DNA of 64,000 bases. Origin: Trichobilharzia szidati. Its lineage: Eukaryota > Platyhelminthes > Trematoda > Strigeidida > Schistosomatidae. Of this stretch, positions 1 through 11,744 are shown in pieces. Each line of letters starts with the position of its first letter. Position 1 is the stretch's first letter. Both the position numbers and the translations under genes were made by a program. A model generated the notes under the pieces. It was not told the origin of the DNA. It saw nothing but the letters and a program-made list of their open reading frames with translations, and did not search any database. Location: contig OX235273.1 of assembly GCA_944472155.2 (NCBI GenBank), positions 102,632,582-102,696,581 on the forward strand, read 5' to 3'.

Positions 1-1
1 T

Positions 2-3000
2 ATGAATGACCCAATTCTATACAATAAAAATACTACTAAAATGTCTAATATTAGTAGTAATGGTATCACTGAGAATTCGATGTTATCCCAAATTATCGAG
101 TTTATCTGTCCATATGGTGGACAGAATAAAGTGAATTTAATGTAAGTTTTATACATTTTGATGTGTGTGTGTGTATACTTTGCTAAATGTTGTAAATTTT
201 CTGAAATAGACGTATTTCACCGACAGATGGAATTTCGAACTTTTCACAAAATTTGCAACACACGTCAAGTTGGAATAGAAAATGTTCAGAGGAAAAAAGG
301 ATTTAATGGATCTAGGCAACTGCAAGGTGTAAATGTATTGGTTATGTGTTAGACAGTACATGCGTTCTTCGATTGATAGGTGGATGTCATACCAGAACCA
401 CAGATGATGACGTAAGTTAACAGGTGTCAAAAGAGCGTTCTGTGTATGTGTGCTAGAACTTTGTCAAGAACCAGTCAGTTTCCATCGACCATCGCTGTCT
501 CCGTAGAACTGCTCGCATTCGATGGCATCATCGTGTGAGTAATTCTGACGTCTGGCAGCATGTGTCTCGACACAGTGGAGGTCACCATTCATTGGGTGTC
601 GTCATCTAGAAACACCAACTTCGGTGGCTTCGATATGTGCTGCAAATGTCATTCCAGAGGCTTCTGTTCCGGTCTCTGTTCACTAGCCTTGGGATTGAGT
701 AGCAAAGGGGGGGGGGAATTGTTCAGCCTATGAGGTGGTGTTGTGCGATGAAGGATATTTGTGTTAGATTGGCATCGGTCGTTATATCACAACTCCCTGG
801 TTGGAGTCCGAGAGATAGTTCAAATCGGTGGCTTGAAACGTTATCAGATATGGCCAAAAATCGCAGTCAGTGGCGAACTTGCTGAGATTTCCTTCTTTCT
901 TCCCTTTCTGACGGTAATGACACAAATGTCGCTTGCTCTTAATTCATTCCCTTCCTATTGTTATATACTGTTGTCTTACTAATATTGTGTAGCGAATCTT
1001 TTTGGAGCCCGTATTGTACCAGGGTCTGTGTTTGTGTAAATAAATAAAAATAAACAGTCTCCATCAGGTGTGATTCATCTTTCAGAATAAATGAAGTAAC
1101 CAACACGTTCAACTATTTCACTGCCTATGCATAAACTAAGAGTCGGTGCAGACCTGTCATGCAACATCCTGTGCATTTGTGAAAAAGAGAAGGTCTTCAA
1201 TTAGAAGTACAGTATCATCCGTGTACTCTAAATCGGTGAGACTGCACTCTGCTGATAACTCAATCCCTAAATCGCTAAAGTTGACTACGGTCACATCCGT
1301 TAACACATCTATGACAAAATTGATCAAAAAGGGAGCAGTGAGTATCCCCAGCATACGCCACTGGTTTTTATCACTTTTCATGAAAACTCTCGTTTAGCTC
1401 TTAAACGATTGTCTGAGTTTGAGTAAAGTGACTTAGTTATTGATTATTATTATTATTGAACCTTGAATTTTAGATACTATGTTAGTCAAGCTAATCTTTC
1501 TATGATTATCACAGAAAGATTTAATTCACACCATTCTAACGCGACTAAATCTGACTTTGCCACATAACCGAATACTTTAGTTAACCCACCCTGATAAGAA
1601 GTCATTCTGTAAGATTTCCAAGTTAGTCTGGATCACCTCTTCATAAATACATCTATAATGAATTAAAGCAAAAGTGTCAACATTATAGACAGCATTGTTC
1701 CTATTACAGGCGATACGATTGAGGATGTAAAAGCCACACAGGATTAGATTGAGAAAGCATAAAGAACATGATTCAGATTTTCAACACTAATGTCAAGTCA
1801 ATCAATGCTTCTATATGATTCAAAGACTTCGGGTACGCTTCATAGAAAGCATTTTGGACAAGCTACTATAGACTTTCAACAACCCCTGTCAAACGTCCAG
1901 ATCGCAAAGGATCCTGAGCCTATTGCTGTCTTAAGAAGACTATGCTTAACACACCGAGTACTATGCACAGTAACCAGCACGGAATATCAGAAAATGGAAG
2001 GACAATATGATTGTTTATTTCTCCACTGATTACGGAACTGGATTACAAGTTACTATATGCATAGTAATAAAATTTACAATATTACTTCTGAATGTATTTC
2101 TCCAGTTGTCTGCCAACCAGCATACGATTAAGCACAACGGTCGGCATTGTTGTCTCCCGCCAATTGGAGATTAGTTCGAATAAACAAGCCGTTCAGTATT
2201 CACTAACATTGATAGCCCCCTTCACTTGATGATGAAGATCAGATAGTCAGCTAAAAAGGATAGGTAACAAGGAACTTTGCAGTGCAACGAATCAATCAAA
2301 AAGCCTATTGGTCAACAAATGTACAGAAGGAAGTGTGCAGGTGGGGATGGTCCTACGCCATGGAGACTGCTGATTAACAACTTGTGTCAGGCGAAGATGA
2401 GTGGGGGGCATGCAAGAGATCGTGTAAAGACAAAATGAAAGTGTATTGGCAACCACAGAGTCAGCTGAAAAGGACTGTAGAGAACATAGCGTAGTAGAGA
2501 TGTACTTGCGAATCCTTATCTTCTACTCTGAACCCAAGGAAATAATAACAGTAATATATGGTGGATGCATTAACCTAAGTTCCTGTTTTCTTTTGTTTGA
2601 TCATTATTTCTTTTCTTTTTCTCTGATTTGTTTATTTTAGACAATTTATTCAAGGTTTTATTAACCTTGCTCTGTCTATTCAACCTGATCCAATTATAAT
2701 GATAAGCGAAGGTATCAATTCAACCTTTTTAAATCAATTAGAGAATTATCTTGTCTCACATGGTGTTAAACAAATGAGAGCAAGACGTGAATTACGTCTG
2801 TTATGTCCTCCTCAGTCGCTGGTGCCACCAGCACCAGTGCCTCTACAACAACAGGAACCAACTGTATCTATGCATCAGAATGAAAGTGATGTAACAATTG
2901 TAAATACTAACAGCTTGTCAGTTAATCAAAATATAACTGATCGGCTTACTTCATTCGATCAAGCGACTACAAAGTCATCGATGTCGTATACTTCACAGAG

Positions 3001-3897
3001 TACAAGATATGATACAACTATTACTGCTCTTCAAGGTAATGTATTTTGATATAGGATTATTTCTGTTTTATTCAGTAATGTATGAAATACATATTTTATC
3101 TATGAATGATAGCTGATGGTTATTATCCAGTTACTCCATGAGTGAAGTATGTGGAGTGGGATTCGAACCCGACTTCTCTGACGAAACCTCAGCACAGACA
3201 CAAAAGGTTCATTTCTCATATGCTAGTTTACGCCATCTCTAGTGTAGACGTGATATCCGGCTGGCTATCGACCAAAGGGTGGGTGTACTGCTCAGCAATC
3301 CGCTCCGTCCTCCTATATGACTGTGAGACCTGGTCATTAAGAGTGAAAGACATGAGAAGATTAGCTGTCTTTGATCATAGGTGCCTGCGTTCTATCTCCC
3401 GTGTGAAGTGGTATAATAAGGTGAGCAATATTGAGGTTAGGCGTCGAGTGCTAGGTAAGGAGGGGAAATCAATCGACGAATCTGTGAACCTACATCGACT
3501 GAGATGGTTAGGACATGTGTTACGTATGCCTAGTCATCGCCTTCCTCGACGAGCAATGTTAGCTGACATAGGGTCAGGTTGGAAAAGAACTAGCGGTGGT
3601 CAAGCCAAAACATGCCTCCATCAGTCAATGAAATCCACATCAGTTCGTTTAAGCTAGCCATGTAGTAATGTGTAGACTTCCTAACTGGTTAGGGTCCTCG
3701 GAATAGTAAAAACCGATGACGGCTGGAGACAATTGGTGACATGGCTCAAAATCGTTCTCAATGACTGGCGCAGATGCGTCCACTCCTTGTGACTTATGAT
3801 TTCCAAGAAACTGTTTTGTTCTTCTTACTATTTTTCATTACTTCTATGCATTTTTTCTACTTTCTTCTCTTCTTTGTGTGCTACATTGACAATGAAG

Positions 3898-3944
<47 letters not shown>

Positions 3945-6900
3945 AAAAGAAATGATAATAAGGTTAGTAGCTAAGATTGTCACTGAATTGAGGTATTGTC
4001 ACCATAGATTACAATAAAAGATAATAGAAGGCCAATTATTTAGCTAACAGCATAGTAATTCATAAGTTTCACCTTTACTTGTCTCTGTCACACAACAAGG
4101 GCTGGCCAAATATGGTATCTTTGAGTTCCTTTACTTGGTAGTACGAGCATATAATCTTGTACTGACTTCTAGTTCTACCAGATGAGGTGTATGGGGTGAG
4201 TGAAAATAGAGGGGGTGTTGAGGACCAGACAAAATAGATTTAGACGATTTCTTGCAAAAGTTTAGATGCCTATTAACTGATGTAGTGACAAGCTGACTAA
4301 GTTGCACACCACTTGCCCTGCTAACAACCTTGAATACCCTTCTCAAAGTGACGTAGTCCTGTTTTAGTAGACCGAAAAAAGACTAAGATACACGATTACA
4401 AACTGTGAGAGCAGAGGTTGAGTAATTCAAGATTGTAGCTTAGGCAGAACATTTTCTTGGAGATCAATGAAATATGGAATGACCAAGTAAGGTCAGAGGA
4501 TAAAACTATACCAAGGTATAACTATATCATGAATTGGACCTAGAACCTTCAGATTACAAGACCAAGCTCATTGACCGATTCAACCACTTGGGCCGGAATT
4601 CACCAACCTTCAATTAATTATTTTTCTCTTTTGTCACAGTCATGTTTTTCTTTATTGTAGTATCTGTTTTATTTCTGTTCTCCTATTTCCTGCATGCTTT
4701 CTTTGAAATATGGCTAGTCGTCTTAAAGAACATTTCATTCAAGCTTGATCACAGATTGGTTTCAGTTAGAGAATCTTCGAAAACCTCTAGGGAGGAGTAT
4801 TAGACAGCTGTTTCGTCCTAGTTTTGTACTCCTAAGCAGTGCCCATCCAAGACCCGTGGTACGTGGTAGAGCACGTTGACCGCTTCACTTACTTGGGAAG
4901 TACCATCAGCCCCAACGGGTTGATCTCAGACGAAATCTCAGCACGAATACAGAGGGCTAGTTTCGCATACGCCAGTTTACACCGTCTCTGGCGTAGACGT
5001 GATATCCGACTATCGACCAAAGGGCGTGTGTACTGCTCAACAGTCCGCTCCGTCCTCCTTTATGGCTGTGAGACCTGGCCATTGAGAGTGGAAGACATGA
5101 AAAGATTAGCTGTCTTCAATCATAGGTGTCTGCGTTCTATCTCCCACGTGAAGTGGTATAATAAGGTGAGCAATATTGAGGTTAGGCGTCGAGTGCTAAG
5201 TAAGGTGGGGAAATCAGTCGACGAGACTGTGAAATTACATCGACCGAGATGGTTAGGACATGTGTTACGTATGCCTAGTCATCGCCTTCCTCGACGGTCA
5301 ATGTTAGCTGATATAGGGCCAGGCTGGAAAGGAGCTAGTGGCGGTCAAACCAAAACATGGCATCAGTCAGTGAAATCCACAACAGTTAGTTTGAGTCAGC
5401 CAGTCACGTACGGAGGTGTAGACTTCCTGGTTGGGGTCCTCGGGACGGTAAACACCAATGACTGGAGATAATCGGTGATATGTCTAAAAATCGGTCTCAA
5501 TGGCTGGCCTAGATGCATCCACTCCTTGTGACTTATGATTTCCAATTAAACTGTTTTGTTCTTCGTTATCACTATTCCTTTGTCTCACACCTCTGTTTAC
5601 TGTCTCTATTATGCATTTCTTCTACTTTCTTCTCTTTCTTTGTGTGCTACATGGAGTGTGGCGACTTGAACTGCTGCACATATGTGCAAAGTTCTATGTC
5701 GAAAACCGACCGACCGACCGAAGACCCCACCAGGGATTAAACCAAGGACCGTTAAGTTACCAGACCAAGCTGGTCGACCATTCAGTTCCAATCGAAGTCA
5801 GTTCACGATCAAAATTCAAACCAATCAAATCCCTCTCAAACCATTACCTGAATATTTATATATATTTGTTAAAGTCTAATGAGCGCCCTTTTTCCTTTTC
5901 TCATTGTAACACCTTTTTTGTTTGTTTTTTTTGTTTGCCCTACAATAGCTGCAGCTGCTCCATTTCTTCGTCTTTCTAAAGAAACTGTACAAACAATTGA
6001 TAGTACATCCTCTCCTCTATCAAAATACTGGTCACAGGAGAATACAAACCTTCCAGAATACTTAAAAACACGTCTACAGCGTATCCTATCTAATCCAACC
6101 GACAGGTTGACTAATATTGGTCGTCTAGGTGAAATGTATATTTACCAGACACTATTAGATTATATTCGTCGAGGAGAAAATCGTCATCAGACTGGTTTTG
6201 ATGAAATGGCTAGCTGTGATTTTCCTACCGGTCATCCACTACTCGGTGTTGGACGATTGATTCGATGTAATTGGTGTAATTCGGAGAATGAATCAATGAG
6301 ACCATATGATCTGGAAGTAGATGTTCAAGGTAATTGATTATCACTCATATATAACTGTTATTATTATTATTATTGATATTCTGTTGGGTTCCGAGTGGGA
6401 GATAGGGAAGGTGGGGGAGGGTAGTTGGTTTCAGTAGCTCTCCTCTATTTTATCGTGTTCTCTGCAGTTCTTGTTAGATGACACTACGGCGCTACACAAT
6501 CTCCTCCATATCACCATCGGATTAATGCCCAATTCACTGTTCCTTATTCCGGTTCCACTCCCAGGGTGTGTCATAATATTAAATACTATTTGTGGAATAA
6601 ATGACTATTTCCCGATATACATATAAATATGTATTATACATTAAGCCATATCTACTATATACTTCACAGTCTTGCTTAAAGCTCTTGGTAATGCGACTGA
6701 ATATTGCGCCAGTTGATCTTTACTATAACTCCGTTTTCGCCCTTATTTCCAATCAACATTCTTAATAAGGGAATTATTGACTCGTTTTTGTTAATTATAG
6801 TTTATTCAACGCCAGGCTTTTTAAATTCTAGTCGCCTTTTAGTCATCCTAAATGATGGTCAGCTGTTGTCTATTGTCTGGCGGCCTACCTTTTCTATCCT

Positions 6901-8495
6901 GCTTGGCTTTCGTTGCTTACTGCTCACTATCGATGTACGGTGCATGATAAACTTGTTATGCATTTGCACACTGAAGCTGCTTCCACCAGCTCATTTTGTT
7001 CAAATCTTATAGAGAGATGTGTTTTTGTTGTGCATTGATAAGGCTTTTCAGAGATCTGTGTTGGTTCATTTGAACCGTTATCTAATTTTACAATAAACTA
7101 GAAATGATGTCAGGTTTCTTGGAAATATTAGACATTGTTGTATCTGACATCTTTATTCCTAATTCGATTTCTAGTGTCCTTATAGTCTTGTTGGCCTTCA
7201 TTTAGCACTCATTAAGCTGTAGTACAGTAAACTGGAAGCTGAAAATGGCATAAAGTGAGACTACCTATTTTACTACATATTTAATTTAGACAAAGCAATA
7301 GGAAGACATTTATCTCAATCATGTATTGTGTATTTGCGCAACACATTTCGAACAATCGGATCACACACATACGGACCTGTCATAGGAATATATATATGAA
7401 ATTAATAAAGACTTAAGAAGTGGGAAAATAAATTTTGCTCACGTTAAAAGGACATGTTGAAGGGCAAAATAACAATGAAGAGCACTAAACCAAAGAAGGG
7501 AGGTGATAGTACATCTACTATGGTTTCAAAACGAAGTTTACCAAGGAAGGTGGTTTAGTGTGATGAACTTCCACAAACTTTGGGATACCCCCCAACTAGG
7601 TTTTATAGCCAGGTTTAAAAGAGGTGTGTAAACATCAATTTTATGTCCTGTCTTTATAATATGAATCACAATAGAGGAGCTGTCTCTTTCCTGTTCTCAC
7701 TTTCAACGGGTTCTGGGGATTCTGTCTGCTTCTGGAGCCATTTAGGAATATGCTCTGAAGCTAGCCCTTACTTTCAGAGATCGATGAATCCTCCTTATGT
7801 ATATGTGTCCACACGTACATTCAAATTGCTTTATCTAAATTGATAAAGGGAACTAATTGTTTTATATATTTAGTGCTTTAATTGGCCACATAGGTCATGT
7901 AAGGTATAAGATTTGACCCTTCAATTAATAATTAAGTATTATTCCACCTTTTTCCCCCTTTTGGTATAACTTCCTTTATTTATTTATTTGTTTAATTTTT
8001 TTAGTTGAATGTGACGCCAATAAATGGAACGGATTAATGGAGAATTTAAGAAATGAGCTGGCGTGTAATATTGTTCGTGTAATTCGTAGTCCATCTTCAT
8101 CATCATCACATCAAGATACTAAGAGTTTGCCGTCGTCATCATCGTTACGACCAGGTGTATTAGCCATCGGTCCTATATTCCTTGAAGTCAAGTCAACAAT
8201 GGCACCAAACAATAGCAATAATAATAATAATAATACTGCCAACAGTGAAATTAATGCCAATTCTAGTACAGATTTATTTGAATTCTCCTTACCTGAATTG
8301 TTGTGTGCCTCTCAACAAAGTTGGCGTTATCATTTATTACGTGTCATATGGAATAATGATGATACTACTAGTTGTTCAGGCATTACTTCTACACCAAAAG
8401 TAATACATATACCAGATTTAGCCGGTGTACTGAAACAGAAATCAATGAATTTAAGATTATGTTTAGCTATGCTAAGAAGTGAATGGATGAGATGA
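2..8495 (+). CDS. 3' end of a DUF3883 (NO VEIN-like C-terminal domain) protein; four exons, 5' end outside window
   Basis: Exons are 2-141 (partial), 2641-3035, 5949-6329 and 8005-8495, with stop TGA at 8493-8495. All junctions are GT-AG and the reading phase is kept across each (phase 2, then phase 1, then phase 1). About 466 residues are visible. The last two exons carry the domain: a GRLGE-YxYQxLLDYI helix, a W-x-NSENE stretch, YDLEVD, then FLEVKST followed by FEFSLPELLCA and YHLLRVI. This order matches DUF3883, found at the C-terminus of plant NO VEIN and animal HSP90-like-ATPase proteins. The D...ExK spacing resembles a PD-(D/E)xK nuclease-like core; activity is inference. Poly-Ser and poly-Asn stretches interrupt the domain, as is common in flatworm proteins. 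The N-terminal ATPase part, if present, lies upstream of the window. Introns hold retrotransposon 3' ends. The function in flukes is unknown to me. Confidence 0.8.
470..1055 (+). mobile_element. Non-LTR retrotransposon 3' end (RTE-like, degenerate) with A-rich tail
   Basis: Broken reading frames give the C-terminal signature of a fluke non-LTR polyprotein: DHRCLRRTARIRWHHRVSN, then LRWLRYVLQM, and, after a frameshift, SSNRWLETLSDMAKNRSQW. The copy ends in an AAATAAATAAAAATAAA tail near 1037-1053, which marks its 3' end. It sits in an intron of the DUF3883 gene, same strand. Confidence 0.7.
1157..1381 (-). mobile_element. Reverse transcriptase palm fragment
   Basis: The minus-strand frame reads ...LINFVIDVLTDV...LGIELS...SLTDLEYTDDTVLL. 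YTDD stands where active elements carry YADD, so the catalytic motif is altered. This fragment comes from the RT core rather than the C-terminal tail seen in neighbouring copies. It is in opposite orientation to the host gene. Confidence 0.65.
1690..2550 (+). mobile_element. RTE-like C-terminal remnant, heavily decayed
   Basis: Segments in shifting frames match the intact tail at 18486-19140 read on the minus strand: SIVPITGDTIEDVKA, SMLLYDSKTSG (for SVLLYGSETW), RINQKAYWSTNVQKEVCRW and KRSCKDKMK. Several stops and frameshifts show it is dead. Confidence 0.55.
2641..3035 (+). CDS. Internal exon of the DUF3883 gene
   Basis: The acceptor follows a long T-rich tract ending TTTATTTTAG at 2640 and the donor is GTAATG at 3036. 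The exon adds about 132 residues: a hydrophobic, helical start (QFIQGFINLAL) and then a Pro/Gln- and Ser/Thr-rich low-complexity linker before the conserved domain. The first base completes an isoleucine codon begun in the previous exon. Confidence 0.8.
3142..3790 (+). mobile_element. Non-LTR retrotransposon C-terminus and 3' UTR start (copy 1)
   Basis: The frame contains RSVLLYDCETWSLRVKDM, DHRCLRSISRVKWYNKVSN, RRRVLGKEGKS, LHRLRWLGHVLRMPSHRLP and a WKRTSGGQ motif. This is the conserved tail of fluke non-LTR polyproteins. A neighbouring copy at 4839 is closely related, including the following non-coding region (CACTCCTTGTGACTTATGAT). The copy is broken by stops near 3655. Confidence 0.8.
3899..3942. 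repeat. (TA)n microsatellite
   Basis: An uninterrupted run of about 21 TA units inside the 3' flank of the retrotransposon copy. It is likely polymorphic. Confidence 0.95.
4520..4838 (-). mobile_element. tRNA-headed retroposon with hammerhead-like core, minus strand
   Basis: The reverse strand carries the GGACGAAACAGCTGTC block after a CCCA..AAACTAGGAC-like hairpin, followed by the family tail matching CTAACTGAxATCAATCTGTGATCAA. A second tRNA-like remnant lies at 4550-4600. It is abutted by the next retrotransposon copy. Confidence 0.5.
4839..5650 (+). mobile_element. Non-LTR retrotransposon C-terminus and 3' UTR (copy 2, longest open frame)
   Basis: A 210-codon open frame covers VDRFTYLGSTISPNG, RSVLLYGCETWPLRVEDM, FNHRCLRSISHVKWYNKVSN, RPRWLGHVLRMPSHRLPRR and GWKGASGGQTKTWHQ. 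These motifs follow the RT domain in fluke RTE-like elements. The RT and endonuclease parts are absent, as expected of a 5'-truncated insertion. The 3' region matches copy 1. It lies in the intron between 3036 and 5948. Confidence 0.85.
5640..5810 (-). repeat. Short interspersed repeat with tRNA-like features
   Basis: The reverse strand reads GACCAGCTTGGTCTGGTAAC ... TTGGTTTAATCCCTGGTGGG, an A-box/B-box-like arrangement followed by (CGGT)n. Similar tRNA-headed units recur across the window. It was assigned by resemblance only. Confidence 0.4.
5949..6329 (+). CDS. Exon carrying the start of the DUF3883 domain
   Basis: The exon is 381 nt (127 codons), phase 1 at both ends. The acceptor is CCTACAATAG and the donor GTAATTG. 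It contains the domain's opening NIGRLGEMYIYQTLLDYI helix, the W-C-NSENE segment and the YDLEVD acidic motif. A retroposon lies just upstream, ending about 80 bp before the acceptor. Confidence 0.85.
6370..6570 (-). mobile_element. RTE-like 3'-end fragment, minus strand
   Basis: It starts with the GGGTTCCGAGTGG motif that marks the 3' ends of this family here (also at 10885, 49628 and 60350) and continues into decayed C-terminal sequence. It lies in the last intron of the DUF3883 gene, antisense to it. Confidence 0.5.
6571..8004. other. Remainder of last intron of the DUF3883 gene, no recognised feature
   Basis: AT-rich sequence with short chance open frames. I see no conserved domain, RNA gene or clear repeat until the polypyrimidine tract before the acceptor at 8004. 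Confidence 0.5.
8005..8495 (+). CDS. Last coding exon of the DUF3883 gene
   Basis: The acceptor is TTTTTTTAG at 8004 and the TGA stop is at 8493-8495. The exon encodes VECDANKW, a poly-Ser linker, the GPIFLEVKST strand (candidate catalytic E-x-K), an asparagine run from an AAT repeat, FEFSLPELL, YHLLRVI and a terminal helix. No canonical AATAAA was found close downstream; a GTT/TGT repeat follows at about 8525. Confidence 0.85.
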
Positions 8496-8839
8496 GATGA
8501 TGAATGACTACGACTTCTGTCGTGGTTGGTAGTGTTGTTGTTGTTGTTGTTAATGTGTGTAAATGATTCATTGTAATTAACAACCAACCCACTTTCTTTC
8601 TTGTAAAAAAACACTTTCACATTTGTGATATGTATTCAAAGAGACACAGAAAAATATAACTACTATTTATATATATGATGAGTGAAACTGTCCTGTTTTT
8701 GTTTAACTTCATCATATAAACGAATCCGAGAAAGCCAGTCAGGTGTTAAGGTGGCTGGTTATACAATATTCACTCTTTGTCAGATTTTGGAAATACGCTT
8801 ACTTACTGGTGTCCAACAATAGCCATATTACTTGACCTG

Positions 8840-9510
8840 ACGGTGGAATTCGACTCCATCGACCAAGAGATGTTGTGACAGTGTTCGACCGTGAAGGTAG
8901 TGTCGAGAAAGTACATCCTGCTAATCAAGGCGCTTTACTCAAACTGATGCAGCTGTGTATATTAGCTTATGGAGAATTGTCTTCTGAAATGATGACAACA
9001 ACTGGTGTCTGTCAAAGATGTCAACTATCCTCATTTGTGTTCAGTTTCATCATGTAAATATGTGCTAGTGGGATTTCCCCTAACTTACTCTACCGAATTA
9101 GGGATTGACTTGTTGCCAAACAACAGTCTCGTCGACTTTGAATATGTTCATTTTGTTCACCTAGGTGATGAAGATGCTTACAAAATTCAGATTCGTTCCT
9201 GTAAATTGTAAGATGATCAACCCGTAGTCTGAAATATAAGGGGTGCAGTGGTTGAGAGTGCTGACCACTCTTCTTATTTGAGAAGTTGCATCAATACTCC
9301 CAATCTACTGACTGATTGCTGGTGGGATCTTGGCAGGAAGACAAAACACTCGTGCGTCATTTGCTGACTTAAGTCATCTCTCATGTAGACGTGTTGTTAT
9401 CCGGCTTGGATATGACTAAAAGGCCGTCTGTGTACTGTGCACCACTTCGCTCTATCCTTATTTATAGCTGTGAGACGCATGGTCATTGAAAGTGTCAATC
9501 AGTCAGAGAC
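8840..9510 (+). mobile_element. Reverse transcriptase palm and tail fragment
   Basis: Broken frames read EFDSIDQEM / VFDREG, then TGVCQRCQLSSFVFSFIM (a decayed GVRQGCPLSP motif), ELGIDLLPNNSLVDFEYV, and near 9430 ALRSILIYSCET. Order and spacing fit a non-LTR RT. It lies just downstream of the DUF3883 gene, same strand. A (CA)n run follows at 9521-9538. Confidence 0.65.
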
Positions 9511-10254
9511 TTCATGAAAGTACACACACACACACACGGCTGGAGGAGAGAAATGCAAATAAACTATAACAAACAGTAGTGTTCAGGAGAAAGAATAATC
9601 CTATAGAAAATAATAAGGATTTAATCTCTCCAGTACTCCCTGGTTTTCAATGGTTCTCGAACTGTTATCAATCCATGATCAAACTTGAAGTCGAAAGGTA
9701 TCTGCAATCTGATACACAGGGCACACTTTCTTGGACAGACATCTGGATATCACACCGGCATCAAGCGTGATGCAAGTTGGCAAGTGTCAAAAGAGCATTT
9801 TGCATGTGTGATATGAGATTTCGTTAGCAGTCAGCTGGTCGCGCCTACAGCTAATGCAAAATCCCAATTAAGTGAAGCAGTCAACACGCTCAATTATTTC
9901 ACTAGGAGTTAATGCAGTATAGTCCTGCAGCAATTATCTTGGTTTTGTTAGGCGGAAAATTGCATGCTAAATAGACCAAGACTTCTGCGAACACTTAAAT
10001 ACATTTCGCAGCTGAAGAGGAAAATGCGAAATTCAATACTGAATTCTATATGTGTAACCGGTAGTTTTTAGGAGAAGGGGAACTAAAACTGTACTTTCAA
10101 CTTTCGATTTTGTCACACATCGCGTGAGAATTTATGGATCACATATATAATAAGTGTTAATATGTCAGTAATAACGACGATTATAATAAAGGCAATAGTA
10201 ATGATAATAAGGTCGATGATAGCAAAATGGCAAGCAGGTGGCGATGAGAATAAT

Positions 10255-10512
10255 GAAGATAGTGGCCTGGTGGATAACACTTTGGCGTCCGAAACAATGG
10301 GTAGTGGGTTCGAGCCTCCCTGGTATGCAGGTACGTTCACTAGCTGACGAGACACCAATGGGACGATGTATGGTGCATCCTGGATTCCACTGTTAGCCAC
10401 CACCTATCAAATTACTTCAAGTTAATCCTCACACATCATTCATGGGTCTGTACTAGGTGGAGTCGACATGTCAACGGACGCCGAACCTTTCAGCCCAATC
10501 AGTCAATGGAAA
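10255..10512 (+). mobile_element. SINE resembling the schistosome Sm-alpha family, with hammerhead ribozyme-like core
   Basis: A tRNA-like head (TGGCCTGGTGG A-box-like; GTGGGTTCGAGCC B-box) is followed by CTGACGAG at 10344-10351, an ACC-AAT-GGG hairpin, GGACGATG at 10361-10368 and GCATCCTGGATTCCACTG from 10375. The Sm-alpha SINE of Schistosoma mansoni is known to carry an active hammerhead with CUGAUGAG, a CCCAAAUAGGGAC-type stem II and a UCCUGGAUUCCACUG 3' strand. Here GAAA is replaced by GATG and the cleavage triplet reads ATC, so activity is doubtful. The 3' half recurs at 39180-39340 (-) and 43150-43310 (+). Confidence 0.65.
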
Positions 10513-10879
10513 GATCAAAATTGATTTAAAAATGAATAATAATGGGAGATTTTGAAATGATGTTTGAACATTCATACTGACTACTGGCTCATCATAATGA
10601 CTTGAACTTTTCAAATCTACTGTATTTCAACTTTTATCCCTCAATTCCTCGTAATAGTTTTTCCGATTCGGTTAACCTAAGATAGGAAGTGTGAAGGTGA
10701 ATTCGTGTCTCCCTTCATTAAGAAATGTGTATAAGTAGTGAGCAAGACAATCCACAAAAGACCAACTACCTTTCATTTTTTGTCCTCTTCTAATATTGTC
10801 TTATTTTAACCGTATCTTCTATTCTAGAACAAGAATTAGCCAGTCATCCGAGATTATTTAACCACTTTGTTCATTATTG

Positions 10880-11265
10880 CTATTATTCCATTGGGTTCCG
10901 AGTGGAGTGTGGGCCTTCATAATCACATCTCTACTTCATTCTGTTCTCTCTAGTTTTCTTCAGTTGGCTCAAAGATTGTCCATAAACTTTCCTTCTCTCC
11001 ATATCACTCTTGGACACCTAGCTCGTCATCGTTTCCCATTTTTGGTCCACTTGAGGATCTACCTGGCACATGATATCACTCAGCAGTCTTTTCAATGTGT
11101 CTCCAACACATCTTCGATCCCTACTGCATATTTGTTAGGTGATAAGTTCATGGATGATTCTTTGTTAGAGTTCTTTGTTGCTTATTTGTCCCAGGACCGG
11201 TTATCTGGTCCCCAGTGTAGAGCTAAGGCACCTATTGATGAGATGCCGCCTTATCACCAAATACT
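10880..11265 (-). mobile_element. RTE-like C-terminal fragment, minus strand
   Basis: It begins at GGGTTCCGAGTGG, the 3' end motif of this family, and aligns by eye along its length with the minus-strand tail at 18486-19140 (CACTCTTGGACACCTAGCTC, CACTTGAGGATCTACCTGGC). It lies between the DUF3883 gene and the small secreted-protein gene on the minus strand. Confidence 0.6.
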
Positions 11266-11744
11266 TATCTACTATTGACATTCATTTGGACTAAATCATT
11301 AAGGGCACCTTGTGGATACCGATAGAACATCCGTCCATAAAAATTTGTTAAAATGAACAGTAAACTATAAGTCAAAGGTCGTAATATGGAGGTTCACAGC
11401 GCTGGATTACTTAACTGCACTCAGTAAGAGTTGATGTTTGTAGATATCAAGAGAATAAGTGAAGATCTCATCAATAAGCAGGTCTCCTGCCTCAGTCCGT
11501 AGAAAAACATTGTCGGTAACGCGAAAGTTATGCGCTTGAAACGGACTGAAAATTAAATTTTGCATTACATCGCTTATAATTTGTCACACTATGTAAACAT
11601 TAGTCCATCAATCTAAGTCTAATTTAGTTTCATAGAACAACGATCATAGTAATAAGTAAACGTTATTGTGTAATAAAGTAATAATATTTTGAAGACTAAA
11701 ACAATTAAAATTGAAAATGAACTATTTGCACAATGGAAGTGTGG

